DNA of 64,000 nucleotides from Gordius sp. MW1 (Eukaryota > Nematomorpha > Gordioida > Gordea > Gordiidae): the NCBI GenBank assembly GCA_964036665.1, contig OZ038529.1, positions 248,001-312,000 of the forward strand, given 5' to 3'. The position numbers were made by a program, and so were the translations under genes. Each line of letters starts with the position of its first letter. Position 1 is the stretch's first letter. Positions 28,899 through 40,779 of the stretch are shown one piece after another. The notes under the pieces were generated by a model that was given only the letters and a program-made list of their open reading frames with translations, was not told the origin of the DNA and ran no database searches.

Positions 28899-29150
28899 CT
28901 ATATAAACGCGTTACACCAACTCCATCGCATTCGCTTCTTATTTGGTTCCCACGCATTTACGCATTCTGCCCCCCTCTTTTTACCACTCGATATTTACCT
29001 CCAAAATTTCGCTTTTTATGACATATTTGTAGTGTACGAGTTATTAATTTTTTATTGGGTAAAATAAAAGCCCCTGGTGAAACAATTGCGTAACCAGGGG
29101 ATTTGGAAGAAGGGCATAACCCTTCTCCCAGAAGAGTTGGATCCCACCAC
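28899..29150 (+). promoter_or_regulatory. TATA box, polyadenylation signal and hairpins after RT-RNase H
   Basis: TATATAAA at about 28899-28906 lies 26 bases after the stop codon and is followed by CATCGC about 30 bases on. AATAAA at 29063-29068 is followed at once by the hairpin CCCCTGGT...ACCAGGGG and then GAAGGG...CCCTTC. The second copy has the same order at 42557-42825. A promoter and poly(A) signal in the element's 3' end is what a terminal repeat would carry. Confidence 0.55.
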
Positions 29151-29159
29151 TCTAGACTT

Positions 29160-32100
29160 TAAAAACTGCTCGACCAATGTAAATATAGGTCAACATGCAT
29201 AATTTAGCTTTAAGATTAATTTCAAAAGAGCACCTTTAAGTCATGTCACAAGAACGGATGGTAAGCCAGGGGGTGGCAAGGAGGGGCGGCTGCCCCCTCT
29301 AAATTCAAAATTCTTAAGAAAATAATATAACCATGATTACTAAAAATTATCATTTTATCCCTCCCTAAGCCATTATTGCCCCCCCCCCTAATTCCAATCC
29401 TCACCCATGCCATATTATAAAATTTTAAAAACTGTTTCACAACTCTAAATTTCAATACAGATTTATTCATTAAAACCACTTTTTAACGAAGTTTATTAAA
29501 TAAAAAGTTTTAAGAAAAAAATGGACAAGTTATTTAATTGATAAAATAGAAATTTATATGAAATATGGGATTTACCATTACTAATACATTGATCATCCGT
29601 TGATGTCTCATATTTGCAGGCACTTTTGATTTTGCTGTCTACAACCAACTACACAACTATAAAATTTATATAACAATAGCAAAAAGAGCCGATTTTTTAA
29701 CAACCCGCTATTGTAAATTAATTGGTAATTTTATTGTTAAAAATATATAAATATTGCTTATTTTATGCTATTTTATAAAATTGAGTTATATTTATAAACC
29801 ACATAGACTGCTCATGTCATATGATTCATATGGTAAAATGTGTACCATTTAATCCACCATTTTGATTATAACTATCTCTCATGTCTTTCAACGGTATATC
29901 CCATTTTTAAGAAATAAAAAGTAATTTACCTTCCTCGTTAGTTAAAAAATAAAAAAATGCCAATAAATGATTATTTGATAAAATGCAGATGGTACTTTAG
30001 TACCACATCATCACCGTATTTTATTTTACTTATGAATTTTGTAAATATTATATATTTTAGGTGTTTCTAAAACTACTACCATATTTTTCTTACGTTTGAA
30101 AAACACTTTAATTAACCAAAATTAATAAGGGAGACCGGGCTAGTCGTAGCCCAAGGCTACTATTAGCTTTGTAATTATTTTTTAAAATAATAATGATATT
30201 AAATTAAAATTTAAACCATATGTGTATTTTTGCCATAAGGTATAAGTAAAAAAATGTTTGTTTAGAAAAAATATAATTTAAAATTTTTATAAAAGAAAAA
30301 TGATTTTTCGGGGCTATTAGTAGCCTTGACAAAATTTTGTATTTTGCAAATAAAATTTTTTTGGCTTTATATTTTGAACTAATTTAATATCTTATAAAGG
30401 GATATTTTTTATATAAAAATCTTCTGATGATTAAATTTTTATTCGCAATATAACATGTTATATTATTAATTGTTTATAAAAATAGGGGTCGGGGCTAGTC
30501 GGGGAGGGGCTAGTGCTAGCCATTTTTTATTGTGTCTTACACATGGCAAGATTTAAAGAACAAAAATTTTGATTAATAATTTAACTTAGTGTGATTTGAT
30601 AGAAATAGACCATGATTATGCCTTAAAAAACGACTTAAATTTTTTTTCCATTGCAGAATCTGTTTTTTAAGTATACTTAAGTCAGATTGTCGTCATGACT
30701 CTTTTTCATTGGTATTATATAAAATACAATCATATTACATTTGAATTATCTATGTTTTTTATAATGAAACAATATATTTTTTAATTATTTGAGTTAGCAT
30801 ACATTAATAGGAAGTGAAAACGTTAGGGTTAATCTATCCCCTGAAGGGCTATAACTAGCCCCGGGTACTTTTAAAATTTCTAGGATTTTTGATTTTTTTA
30901 AACTCAATTTATGAAAAAACTATATGCACTTTTTTCTCAATTTTTTTCCTATAGGAGAAATAGACCATATAAATGTTTCCAATAAAAAATTACAAAAAAC
31001 TTTATTAGTTTTTATCAAAATGTGATTTAATTTTTTATGGCTATTTAGTCCCCCCCCCCTATAATTTAAATGTCCTTCGCTTATTTGTGCACATTTCAAA
31101 ATGGCGGAAAAATGGTATTTATTTAAAGTTAATGAGCAGTCTATTTAGTAGATGGTTATATACAAATTTAATGCAATTCCGAAAGGTCCTATATTTATCT
31201 TTTTCAATTTTGATTCAAATCTCATTATAATTTGAATATTGACTAAAAACAAAGTTTCACATATTTAACTTTTCTATCAACTTATAATAATATTTAAGAA
31301 ACTGTAATTTATAAAATAGTCATTAATCCCACAAATATAAGAGTTTCTTATATAATTTAAATTGCTTTAATTTTAAACGCATCATTTGGTAATGAATTAT
31401 ATAATATGTCGATCTAATCATCATCTTCATGACTATGTAATTAAGGATATTTATCAATAAAATTTAGTTATATATAGCCTAAAGGTACATTAATGATTCA
31501 TAAAAATCTCATTAGAATGGATATTGTTTTTAGGGCATTTTAAATTTATATGGTTGCGACCTTGAAAATAGTTATTTAAATCGTTTTCACAATAGTAATG
31601 TTTATTTTAATATAATGTAATTACCTTATTAATGGATGAATAAGGAAAACGAAGTATGTCCTAATCCTAAAAACTTTGATTTTGGAATTTAAAATTGTGA
31701 AAATTTAAATCTAACCTAACGGTTTTGTTGCACTTCAAATCATGAATCGGCAAAATTGCTTATTTAACGACCTCTTTACCTTAAATACACTGAGAACATT
31801 TTTTTATTTAACCTTGATTTAGACATTTATCGATAAATTCAAATTTAAATAAAAAAATGATTTTATTTAAACTAAGTCTGAAAATATTTGTTTACTATTA
31901 TTTATCATGGTATAAAATCTTGTTTTTTTTACAAAAAGTTTTTTGCCGCTTATTCATCCACAACACAATCAATACATCATTGTGAAGAAATTTATAAGAA
32001 GTACAAATTTAGTTGCATAAAGCCCGGAGGACAATTTTAATTTTAATTAACTACGTCATTGCGAATAACTATAGCTCAAGAAATTTAAATTGGAGTGGTT

Positions 32101-32372
32101 AAACAGAAATAAAGGTGCACAAATTTAATTTGCCTTTTTAATAACTTTTAAAACTCCTTTTTCCCAATATTTTTACATTCCATTTGTCACTCTCCTTCCA
32201 TGATATTTAGTTAGAACAGAGATCTTTTGTGATAGAAAATGGATCTAATCAATTTTATCATCCACTATATGGTGTTTATTAAAAACATTCAATAATATAT
32301 ATTTTTAAATATTACTATTTACTCATAAAATTTAAACAAAACATATTTAATTTCGAATGCAATTTTCAATAG
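29160..32372. other. AT-rich non-coding region with MITE remnants
   Basis: No gene recognised. 29257-29412 is a GGGGCGGCTGCCCCC-type MITE copy related to 33695-33836. 29806-31146 has the AGACTGCTCAT ends of the element at 18531-18915, with extra sequence inserted between about 30110 and 31070. Short palindromes such as GGCTAGTGCTAGCC occur near 30510. Confidence 0.5.
29806..31146. mobile_element. AGACTGCTCAT MITE with internal insertion
   Basis: Left end TAGACTGCTCATG, right end ATGAGCAGTCTATT; about 1.3 kb compared with 385 bp for the copy at 18531. Shared blocks occur near both ends, so the excess in the middle is probably a nested insertion. Confidence 0.5.
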
Positions 32373-32597
32373 GTAAGTTTGGTATTTCTTACCAAAGCTC
32401 AATTGCTGATGGCAAACAGTGAGGAATTTAAAGCAAAAACCACGAAAAGTCTTGAAAAACGCTTAGCAGACCATAAAAATTTCAAAGAAAGTAATAATGG
32501 CAATGAAGAAAATCCCAAACTTGATGATTCAGAAGATTATGCTAGATCTTTGTTTAACGTGCTTAACAAGCGATCCTTAAACAAGGGACCAAGTTAG
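32373..32597 (+). CDS. candidate last exon of an unidentified gene
   Basis: After acceptor TTTTCAATAG the frame reads VSLVFLTKAQLLMANSEEFK and continues as a Lys/Glu/Asn-rich, probably coiled-coil or disordered, 74-residue tail ending NKGPS and TAG. AATAAA-like signals follow near 32612 and 32676. The composition is protein-like, but I cannot assign a family or find upstream exons. Confidence 0.35.
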   Translation, partial: VSLVFLTKAQLLMANSEEFKAKTTKSLEKRLADHKNFKESNNGNEENPKLDDSEDYARSLFNVLNKRSLNKGPS

Positions 32598-33079
32598 AAA
32601 AACTATGTTTTTTAATAAATGTTTGTATAACTACTATGCTTAGTTTTGATATAGGATTAGTGAATTTTTAAGTGAACAATAAAAGCGTTTTTTATTTGTG
32701 TCAAAATTAAATTTTGACACAATTTCTATGTCTTTGCCTCAAAATACATGTTCTTTTAAATGTTTTAAAAACGGAAAATATTCAAAATGAAATAAAACCC
32801 ATAATATTTGTTTCCTACCCGAGGAATTCAAAAAAGTTGTCAAATTATAATATTCATGTAATAAAATTCTATGTCAATCACCCAATCAGATGAATTAAAA
32901 ATACCTCCTTCCTTCAGTTTTTCTTTATATTTCATGATTTTATATTATAATTTGAAAAATTAAACACTTTTTTTGCTCTTAACAATGCTAAGTTTGCAAT
33001 TTTAACAGAATTCTTGAAAAATAAAACTTTTGACGATTTCTTTCGTACATTTCAATTTATCTTATTAAAATTACAAGTT

Positions 33080-33138
33080 GGACAGGACGGGCAGGACGGA
33101 GGCACGGACAACCAAAAGCGAGCTAGTAAATTGCATAG
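33080..33138 (+). mobile_element. isolated terminus of the hairpin-ended family
   Basis: GGACAGGACGG-type microsatellite, ACGGACAACC, then AAATTGCATAGCAATT: the right terminus of the family seen complete in copy A. Only this end is recognisable. Confidence 0.55.
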
Positions 33139-33243
33139 CAATTAAAAGTCAAGAAAGGGGAAAATCATCCCACCTAACCCCCCCCCCCCCTCCCTTACTA
33201 ATCCTATTAAATTATATTATACCTCTTTTCACTTTTATGTTAG

Positions 33244-33533
33244 ATGGGGGAGCTCTGTATAATGATGCTAGGAGAAAGAAAAGAGCTCTGGAAATGGCTG
33301 GGGCTCGGGTCAAAAGATGGGGTGGTGGGTACCCAGTTTATGGTGGACACAGGAGGAGGAAGCATCATAGCAGTAGTAGTAGCTCGTCGAAGAATAAATA
33401 TCACAGAAAATGCAGTCATTATAGCAAAGGTCGGGGCAAGTGCAGGAGAGATCGAAGAAGATGGAGAAATCGAGATGCTTTGTTGCTCAGTGGATATGGA
33501 TTGGGATCTTGGAATAATTTATTTAGATTTTAA
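33244..33533 (+). CDS. candidate exon, Arg/Ser/His-rich protein
   Basis: Acceptor TTTTATGTTAG precedes 290 bases with 96 complete codons: GALYNDARRKKRALEMAG, a Gly/Tyr patch, HHSSSSSSSK, then an Arg/Lys/Cys-rich stretch ending WNNLFRF and TAA. A second frame on the same strand is also open across the region, so the choice of frame is uncertain. A basic, Ser-rich tail could be a secreted or nucleic-acid-binding protein. No family recognised. Confidence 0.3.
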
Positions 33534-33694
33534 ATATCCTTATAATAAATTATTATTAATGATTTAATTTTTATGGTAGGCTATAAATTGCCATTCTAAA
33601 TTAGTTGTAAAATGTAATGTTTATTAATATTTGTGAAGAAGTTTGAAGAAATTGAAATACAATTTATATGATGCTATAATGTAACTAATGATAG

Positions 33695-33836
33695 CTAGGG
33701 ATTGGCAGGGAGGGGCGGCTGCCCCCCCCCCCCCTATAAATCCAAAATTCTTAGAAATTTATTAAAATTATGACTAAAGTTACTAAAAATTATTATTTTG
33801 CCCCCCCCACCTCTTAATCCTAATACGCCCATGAAG
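33695..33836. mobile_element. GGGGCGGCTGCCCCC MITE, degenerate
   Basis: AGGGAGGGGCGGCTGCC and a C14 run, then CCAAAATTCTTAGAAA, closing in CCCCACC...TACGCCCATG. It shares this order with 29257-29412. Confidence 0.45.
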
Positions 33837-34110
33837 AGTTCTACAAGTTTCATTTTTAGTGAAAGTTATTAACTGTTATTTTGAAGTAAAATGCAATAAA
33901 TTAGATTTTATATTTAAAATATTTCAAAAAATTTAAAGTTAAATTATTCATTATATTGGTATTGTAAGTTGAAACCTATTTTTATTTGTAAAAGATAAAT
34001 AACTTCAGTTCATAACCTTTTTACATTGTTAGCGTGAGATATTTATGGATCTACTTGATTATATAATAAACTAATTTAATTAATAAACTCTAAATCTTAT
34101 ATAAAAAAAT

Positions 34111-34400
34111 GAAACTTTGTATATATGCGTGTATATATGCGGCCAAATTTTGGAAAACTACCAGACCGATTTGCCTTAAAATTTCACAGTTTATTCCTGA
34201 CACTCCGGAGCATGTTTTAAAATTTGTTCGAGCCAAATCGGTTAAGTAGTTTTTGAGATGCGTTATGTTGTATTCGTAAGCGTTGCACTGTATACGGAAA
34301 TAGAACAATAGAAGTAGAACATATAGACATCAAACTTTAATTTTACTTCAATAACCGCTTTATCATCATATATGCCCTAAAATTCCAACATAATTGAGGT
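34111..34400 (+). repeat. Helitron direct repeat, left copy
   Basis: Contains TTTTGGAAAACTACCAGACC, CACTCCGGAGCATG and GAACAATAGAAGTAGAAC; matches 39345-39625. Confidence 0.85.
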
Positions 34401-34464
34401 AAAATAATCAACTATTTTGCATTAATAATAAAATTTACCATTTAATAAATCAGCAATTTAGTGC

Positions 34465-37400
34465 ATGTATGCTTTACCAAAAGAATTTTTATATTGCAGT
34501 ACTTTATATAGATTGAAAAGTTATACAAATGCCAATGCAAAAAAATTATTCGGCAGAATAATACCTAAATCAAAAAGAGATAAAAGAAGGAGAGCAGCTG
34601 AAACTCCTCAACATCGTGAAGTACGATTGCGCGACAATCGCAAGACTTAACTACAATAGCAGCTGAGACATCGGAAGAGCGAAGCGACAGACTAGAAAAT
34701 TTACGTTCACGAGCCACAACTTCACGAGCTACCGAATCAGCTGAAAAGCAAATCGAAAGACTAGACAATATGCGCTCACTATACAGACGCTCAACAAATA
34801 GTTCGCGGGACAGTTTGAAATTAGCAGCGTTCCATTATGATGTAGCGTTTGATTACAGCATGCACCCCAATGTCAAGATTGGCCAAATTGATACGATGGG
34901 TTTGCTATCGTGCTTTGCGGTTCTCTAAAGAAAATCCTGGAATGTGTTGTTCGAATGGCAAAGTCAATTTGCCACCTCTGGTTGATCCACCTAAACCGCT
35001 CTTATCTTATGTATCTGGAACTAATACATTGTCCAAACACTCCTCCAACACATTCGCAAGTACAACGCATGCTTTTAAATGACATCGTTCGGAGCAACAA
35101 AAATTTTGAATAATGGAGGTTACATGCCCACATTCAAAGTACAGGACAAATTTACCATCCAATCGGTTCCCTTCTACCATTATCAGATATCGAACAAAGG
35201 ATTCTGCAAATCTATTTCAGGGGCTGATCGGCGTTGTGGGATTCATGCAGGAGTCAAACGTGAAATCATCATAGACTTGCAACATTTATTCCACAACAAA
35301 AATCATTTAAATAAATTATTCAAAATCGCATTAGAGCGAATGCCAACGGATGATTACAAAATCGTAATCAAAGCAGATAGAACACCATCCGGCGCACATG
35401 AAAGACGCTTTAATGCACCAACAATCGATGAAGTGGCAACCGTAATGGTCGGAATAGAATTTGATCGTCGAGATATCATTATCTCCAGAAGTGATGAAAA
35501 TCTGCAAAGTATTGATGCAACACACAGATCATATAATGCCCTTCAATATCCCATACTATTTTGCCAAGGAGAAGACGGATACCACTATAATGTGATGCAA
35601 ATTAATCCTGATTCAGGGGCCGCGACAACAAAAAAGGTGAATGTTATACTCTTTGCTATACGATGTTCTAGCGAAAATGATATGTGATCTTAATCTACTT
35701 AAATTCTTTCTCTTACAGGTGTCTTCTATGGAGTTTTATGCATATTACATAATAATTAGAGCTCAGCAATACAACCACATCTTGAAGTGTCGACACCTAT
35801 TCCACCAATACATTGTCGATATGCACGCAAAAATCGAGAGCGAACGCCTTCTTTTCATCCGTCTTAATCAGAGGTTATTCCATGCCGAAAAATATATTCA
35901 CTTGCGAGATGCAATCGAACATGATGGTCACGCAAGCAATGTTGGACAAATGGTCATACTTCCAGCTACGTATACCGGCAGTCCTAGACACATGCATGAA
36001 TATACACAAGATGCGATGACATATGTGCGCAAATACGGATGTCCAGATCTTTTCATTACCTTCACCTGCAGCTTGGACTGAGATCACTCATTTGGTTTTG
36101 GCAGGCCAAGCATCATCTCATCGACATAATCTCACCGCCAGAGTTTTCAGGCAAAAACTAATGCGCCTCATCTATGTCATCACCAAAAATCACATTTACG
36201 GAGAAACTACCTGCTGGCTATATTCCATAGAATGGCAAAAAAGAGGCTTACCACACGCTCACATCCTAATTTGGCTGAAGGACACAATTTTTTCTACTCA
36301 TATTGATAATATTATATAGGCTGAACAGCCCGATCCGCAAGAAGATCCGCTACTATTTGAAATCATCAGTCATCATATGATTCATGGACCCTGCGGAGCA
36401 ATGAATAGAGATTCACCATGTATGAAAGACGGAAAATGCACCAAAAAATATCAAAGAGAAATGAGCCAAGAAACGAAAACTGGTGGCGACGGTTATCCGT
36501 TGTATAGACGCCGTAGTCCAAACGATGGAGGTTATAGAGTCACCATAAAAGTGAAAACTGTTCCCGTAGAAATTGACAATAGATGGATCGTCCTTTACAC
36601 TCCTTTGCTTTCAAAAATGTTCAAGGCCCACTTAAACGTGGAGTATTGCAATTCAGTGAAGTCTATCAAATACATCTGCAAATACGTCACCAAAGGCAGT
36701 AATATGGCAGTTTTTGGACTTACTAATACGCAAGTCGATGAAATCTCACAATTTCAAATGGGACGTTACATCAGCAGTAATGAAGCTGTCTGGCGCATTC
36801 TGTGTTCCACATTCACGAACGCTATCCAAGTGTTGTACATCTCGCCGTTCACTTGGAAAATGGCCAAGGTGTCTACTTCACGGAAGAGAACGCTGTGCAA
36901 AGAGCGGCGCAACCACCGAATACAACACTGACAGTTTCCTGTTGTGCCAAACTGATGTTTTCGCAAAAACTTTGCTCTACCACGAAATCTCAAAATATTA
37001 CACTTGGAACTCATCAAAAAAAGTGTTTCAAAGAAGAAAACAAGGCACAATAGTTCCTGGATATTCAGGCGTACGTATGTCTGATGCTTTGGGTCGAATG
37101 TATACTGTTCATCCCAATAACGCCGAATGCTATTTTTTAAGAATGTTGCTCCACAATGTCAAAGGACCAACTTCATTTCAATCCATTGAAACCATCTATG
37201 GTGAAGTGTGTGAGGCAAATAGACAAGCATGTCTCAAACTTCGCTTGCTTGAAAATGACCGACATTGGAATACGACATTAGAGGAAGCATCGCTCACATG
37301 TCTCCCGCACCAAATACGCACTTTATTTGCGATCATTTTGACAACTTACGCACCGTCTAATCCGAAAGATCTTTGGGATACACACAAAGAAAGCCTCAGT

Positions 37401-37511
37401 GAAGGTTCCTTTTACAAGTACGTAGAGTGCATCCGGATATGGAGATACCATTTTCCGAGGACATCTTTAATCGAGCTCTTATATTATTTGAGGACATATG
37501 TCTATTTATAA
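34465..37511 (+). pseudogene. Helitron Rep (HUH endonuclease) portion, broken
   Basis: Fragments in all three frames cover the basic N-terminus (34465-34650), the HERRFNAPTIDEVA region (35079-35636), HILKCRHLFHQYIVDMHAKI (from 35719), the HUH motif PHAH (His codons 36254-36256 and 36260-36262) and the two Rep tyrosines in KYICKYV (36671-36673 and 36683-36685). Frameshifts lie near 36065, about 36800 and about 36930, and an amber stop at 36317-36319. The intact enzyme nicks and joins single-stranded DNA in rolling-circle transposition. Confidence 0.88.
35637..35718 (+). other. 82-bp intron-like insertion in Helitron Rep
   Basis: GTGAATGTT...TTTCTCTTACAG interrupts the frame exactly between ATTKK and VSSMEFYAYY, which are contiguous in the Helitron Rep family. 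It has GT-AG ends, a pyrimidine tract and a GTG repeated on each side. Its length (3n+1) accounts exactly for the frame change. Confidence 0.7.
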
Positions 37512-39015
37512 ACAATAAAATGTTATGTCAGCTCGGATTGCCTGCACCTAAACGTGATAGAAGCAACGTTCACGACAGTGACTTATGGCGTGAAAAACAA
37601 TACGACGTGGCCCAGCTACAATTGTTTGTCAACGCTCAGGAAATACTTTTAGTCGCTGACCAAAAACATGCCTATACCACCGTCATGAAATACGTCACAA
37701 ACGGTAACGGAGGCCTACTTTTCCTAGATGCGCCAGGAGGAACCGAAAAAACATTTCTTCTTAATCTGATATTGGCTGAAATTCGGAGAAATAATAAGAT
37801 AGCTCTCGCTGTCGCGGCATCTGGCATAGCAGCCACGCTACTCGATGGAGGCCGCACAGCTTATTCAACTTTCAAACTCCCATTGAATCTAAATATAAAT
37901 GAAACTCCTACTTGCAACATCAATAGGAACTCGGGTATTGCCACGGTACTAAAGACATGCACAATCATCATTTGGGATGAATGTACGATGGCACATAAAA
38001 AAGCACTCGAGGCGCTGGATCGTACACTCCGAGATTTGAGACAGATTGCACGTCCAATGGGAGGAGCTCTCTTCCTGCTAGCCGGTGACTTCCTTCAAAC
38101 CTTGCCAGTCATCCCAAAGTCAACACCCTCTGATGAGCTTAATGCTTGCCTGAAAGCGTCATATCTTTGGAGAAGTGTGAAGATAATCACGCTAACCACC
38201 AACATGCGTGTTCATTTACTTCAAGATGCTTCGGCGCAATCATTTGCCAATCAACTGTTGGACTTGGGAAACGGTAAATTTCCAATTAAACCACAACGCA
38301 CCAAATATCATTTCTATCGCACTTTTGCAAAATACAGTCATCAATTGAAGATGTAGAAAATATGGTGTTCCCGGAAATTGCTATTAACTTCACAAATCAA
38401 GACTGGCTTTGTGAACGGGCAATCTTGGCTCCGAAGAATGACGACGTCAACAAAATAAATAATCGCATCCTATTGAACATTCCCGGTGAACCATTTACTT
38501 ACACATCTGTTGACACAGTTATCGATGCAGATCAGGCGGTGAATTATCCAACTGAATTTCTAAATTCATTGGAACCATCGGGAATGCCACCTCACAAATT
38601 GACTCTGACAATTGGCTCACCTATAATCATCCTTCGCAATTTTAATCCACCTAAGCTGTGTAACGAAACCAGATTTGCCGTAAAACAACTACTGCCAAAC
38701 ATCATTGAAGCGACAATCATCAGCGGCAAAATTAAAGGAGAAGATGTACTGATTCCGCGCATGCCAATGCTTCCAACCGATTTGCCCTTCGAATTCAAGC
38801 GCCTACAGTTCCCTGTGCGCCTAGCTTTTGCAATTACAATCAATAAAGCCCAAGGACAATCACTGAGCGTTGCTGGATTGAATTTGGAAAAACCATGTTT
38901 TTCACATGGTCAATTATATGTTGCTTGCTCCAGAGTTGGCACACCGAGGAATCTGTTCATTTTCGCACCTGATGGAAAAACCAAAAATGTCGTATATCCT
39001 CTCGCATTGCGATGA
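37427..39015 (+). pseudogene. Helitron PIF1-like helicase portion, broken
   Basis: The SF1 helicase motifs include Walker A LDAPGGTEKTF, where the usual GTGKT has Glu in place of Gly (codon at 37745), and Walker B IIIWDECTMAHKK. Others are LLAGDFLQTLPV, LTTNMRV, FPVRLAFAITINKAQGQS and LYVACSRVGTPRNLF. The frame breaks near 38350 and resumes to 39015. The changed P-loop and the frameshift predict no ATPase activity. Confidence 0.88.
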
Positions 39016-39344
39016 TCACCCGTCCTGCCAATATATTATTACTGCGGCCTGTTATGAGGTATCATTACTGCGACATGTTATGTGGTATGTATAAACATGG
39101 TGAAATTCTTAGTTATGGTTTTACGAAGAGAGGGAGATGCGGATGGCTCGAAAGGGGATGTGTTGCAGGTAGAGTCCTGTACGGTCAACCCAACGCCAGA
39201 CCCGATTGCGGGTACAGGGTAGTGGTCGTAAATGGTCCAGACTTAGGGAATACGGACCAGGTGTAGAGACGACGCCCGACTCGGACAAGGCTAATATGAT
39301 ATTATCCTCTGCTAATACACCCGGGTAAATGGCAAAACAACATT

Positions 39345-39625
39345 TGCCGGTAAAAATGAAACTATGTGTGTATATATGCCGCCACCAATTTTGGAAAACT
39401 ACCAGACCGATTTGGCTCAAAATTTCACAGTTTATTTCTGACACTCCGGATCATGTTTTAAGATTTGTTCGAGCCGAATCGTCCAGTAGTTTTCGAGTTT
39501 TCGTACGCGTTGCACTGTATATGGAAATAGAACAATAGAAGTAGAACATATAGACATCAACCTTTATTTTTACTTCAATAACCGCTTTATCATCATATAT
39601 GCCCTAAAATTCCAACATAATTTAA
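39345..39625 (+). repeat. Helitron direct repeat, right copy
   Basis: Second copy of the 34111-34400 block, followed by the true Helitron 3' end at 39670. Confidence 0.85.
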
Positions 39626-39670
39626 TACACCCGGGTAAATGGCAAAACAACGTTTGCCGGGTTCATCTAG

Positions 39671-40760
39671 TTATAAAATTATATTAGTAATACCATGATC
39701 TTACCTTGGATTCTTATAATCATAAGCATAAAATTATCCGTAAAAATAGGTAAAAGTTCTCTCCTTATGCTTATATTATCAAATTTATTACTATTTATTA
39801 CAATATTTAAAATAAAATAATTTTTTTTAATAAACAATTGTACAAATTAACTATTATAATCTTAATATATATAAATATAAAAATCCTAATATTCAAAGAA
39901 AGTCACAAATTAAAGGAGGTTTCTCTGAATGTCATACTTGAGTAAGATGATACCAGTCTGTTATAATAATATAAATTCAAAATATTTTTTAATTAATCAC
40001 TAGTCTACAAAAAAAATTAACTGGAAAACGGGTAACAGATTCTGGTAGAGTTTTTTGTGGGGATCACGAATATGTTTTTCTTTTTTGTTATATAAGGGAA
40101 GTTTTTGAAATAATTGGTCTCAAAGTTGTAAAAAACGTCGTTTTTGACCCTTTTTGACGATGAATACTGCGAAGCTAAAGCGAGAAAGTTAAAAAGTTAA
40201 AGTTCTAAACGATATTACAATTTGATTTTAAAAACTTTAAAAAAAAATTTTAATCTACCTGCAATAGTTTTAATTTTATGACGAAAATTCAATTACCCCC
40301 TTGTTAAATTCCCTCCCTTATATGCATACATAACACTATACTTCAAGTGCATGTGCGTAGTGTGAAAGAGCTAAATAGTAGGTCACTACTCTTACTACTA
40401 CTACTACGCCTCTCTCCATCAATCAAACTTTCCTCCCTCATCATACCAGCAATCTCAACACCTCCTCCCGCTTACTCCTTCTACTCTTGTTTAAAAACTA
40501 GATTTGATGCCATATAAAAGCTTTTATGAAAAGATGTTTAAATTTTTCATTACTTCGCGAAATTTAAATGAACCATGGGCGTAGGCAGGGAGGCCCCCCC
40601 CCCCCTAAACGATTTTTTTTTAATTTTTCGATATAAAATTAGAAAAAAAATTGTGTTTTGCCCCCACTTAAATGCTATAAATTTTTTTCGCTCCCCCCTA
40701 GTTTCATTTGCACCCCCCTAATTTTAAAATAAAAATGTAAATTTTTTGATTAGAGCGATC
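39671..40760. other. AT-rich spacer; C-run MITE end at about 40573
   Basis: Nothing coding is seen. ATGGGCGTAGGCAGGGAGG followed by a C13 run near 40575-40610 is one end of the CATGGGYGTA MITE family. Its other end is not clear. Confidence 0.4.
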
Positions 40761-40779
40761 CGCTTACCCAACAAATTTT

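Larger units (their letters stand above)
34095..39670 (+). mobile_element. Helitron, near full length, degenerate coding region
   Basis: The element begins TCTTATATAAAAAAATG just after an A (34094) and ends GTTCATCTAG just before a T (39671): the 5'-TC, 3'-CTAG and A/T insertion rules of Helitrons. It encodes a Rep/helicase protein in pieces. A near-terminal block of about 280 bp at 34111-34400 is repeated at 39345-39625, and the motif ACACCCGGGTAAATGGC occurs at both 39316 and 39629. This suggests a second, non-autonomous Helitron fused in tandem to the first. Rolling-circle replication would explain such a tandem end. Confidence 0.9.

Noticed and set aside
33244-33567. A second open frame reading MGELCIMMLGERKELWKWLG over the candidate Arg/Ser-rich exon
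   Set aside because: The Arg/Ser frame fits the acceptor and ends in a plausible tail, but the choice is not secure, so neither is given high confidence.
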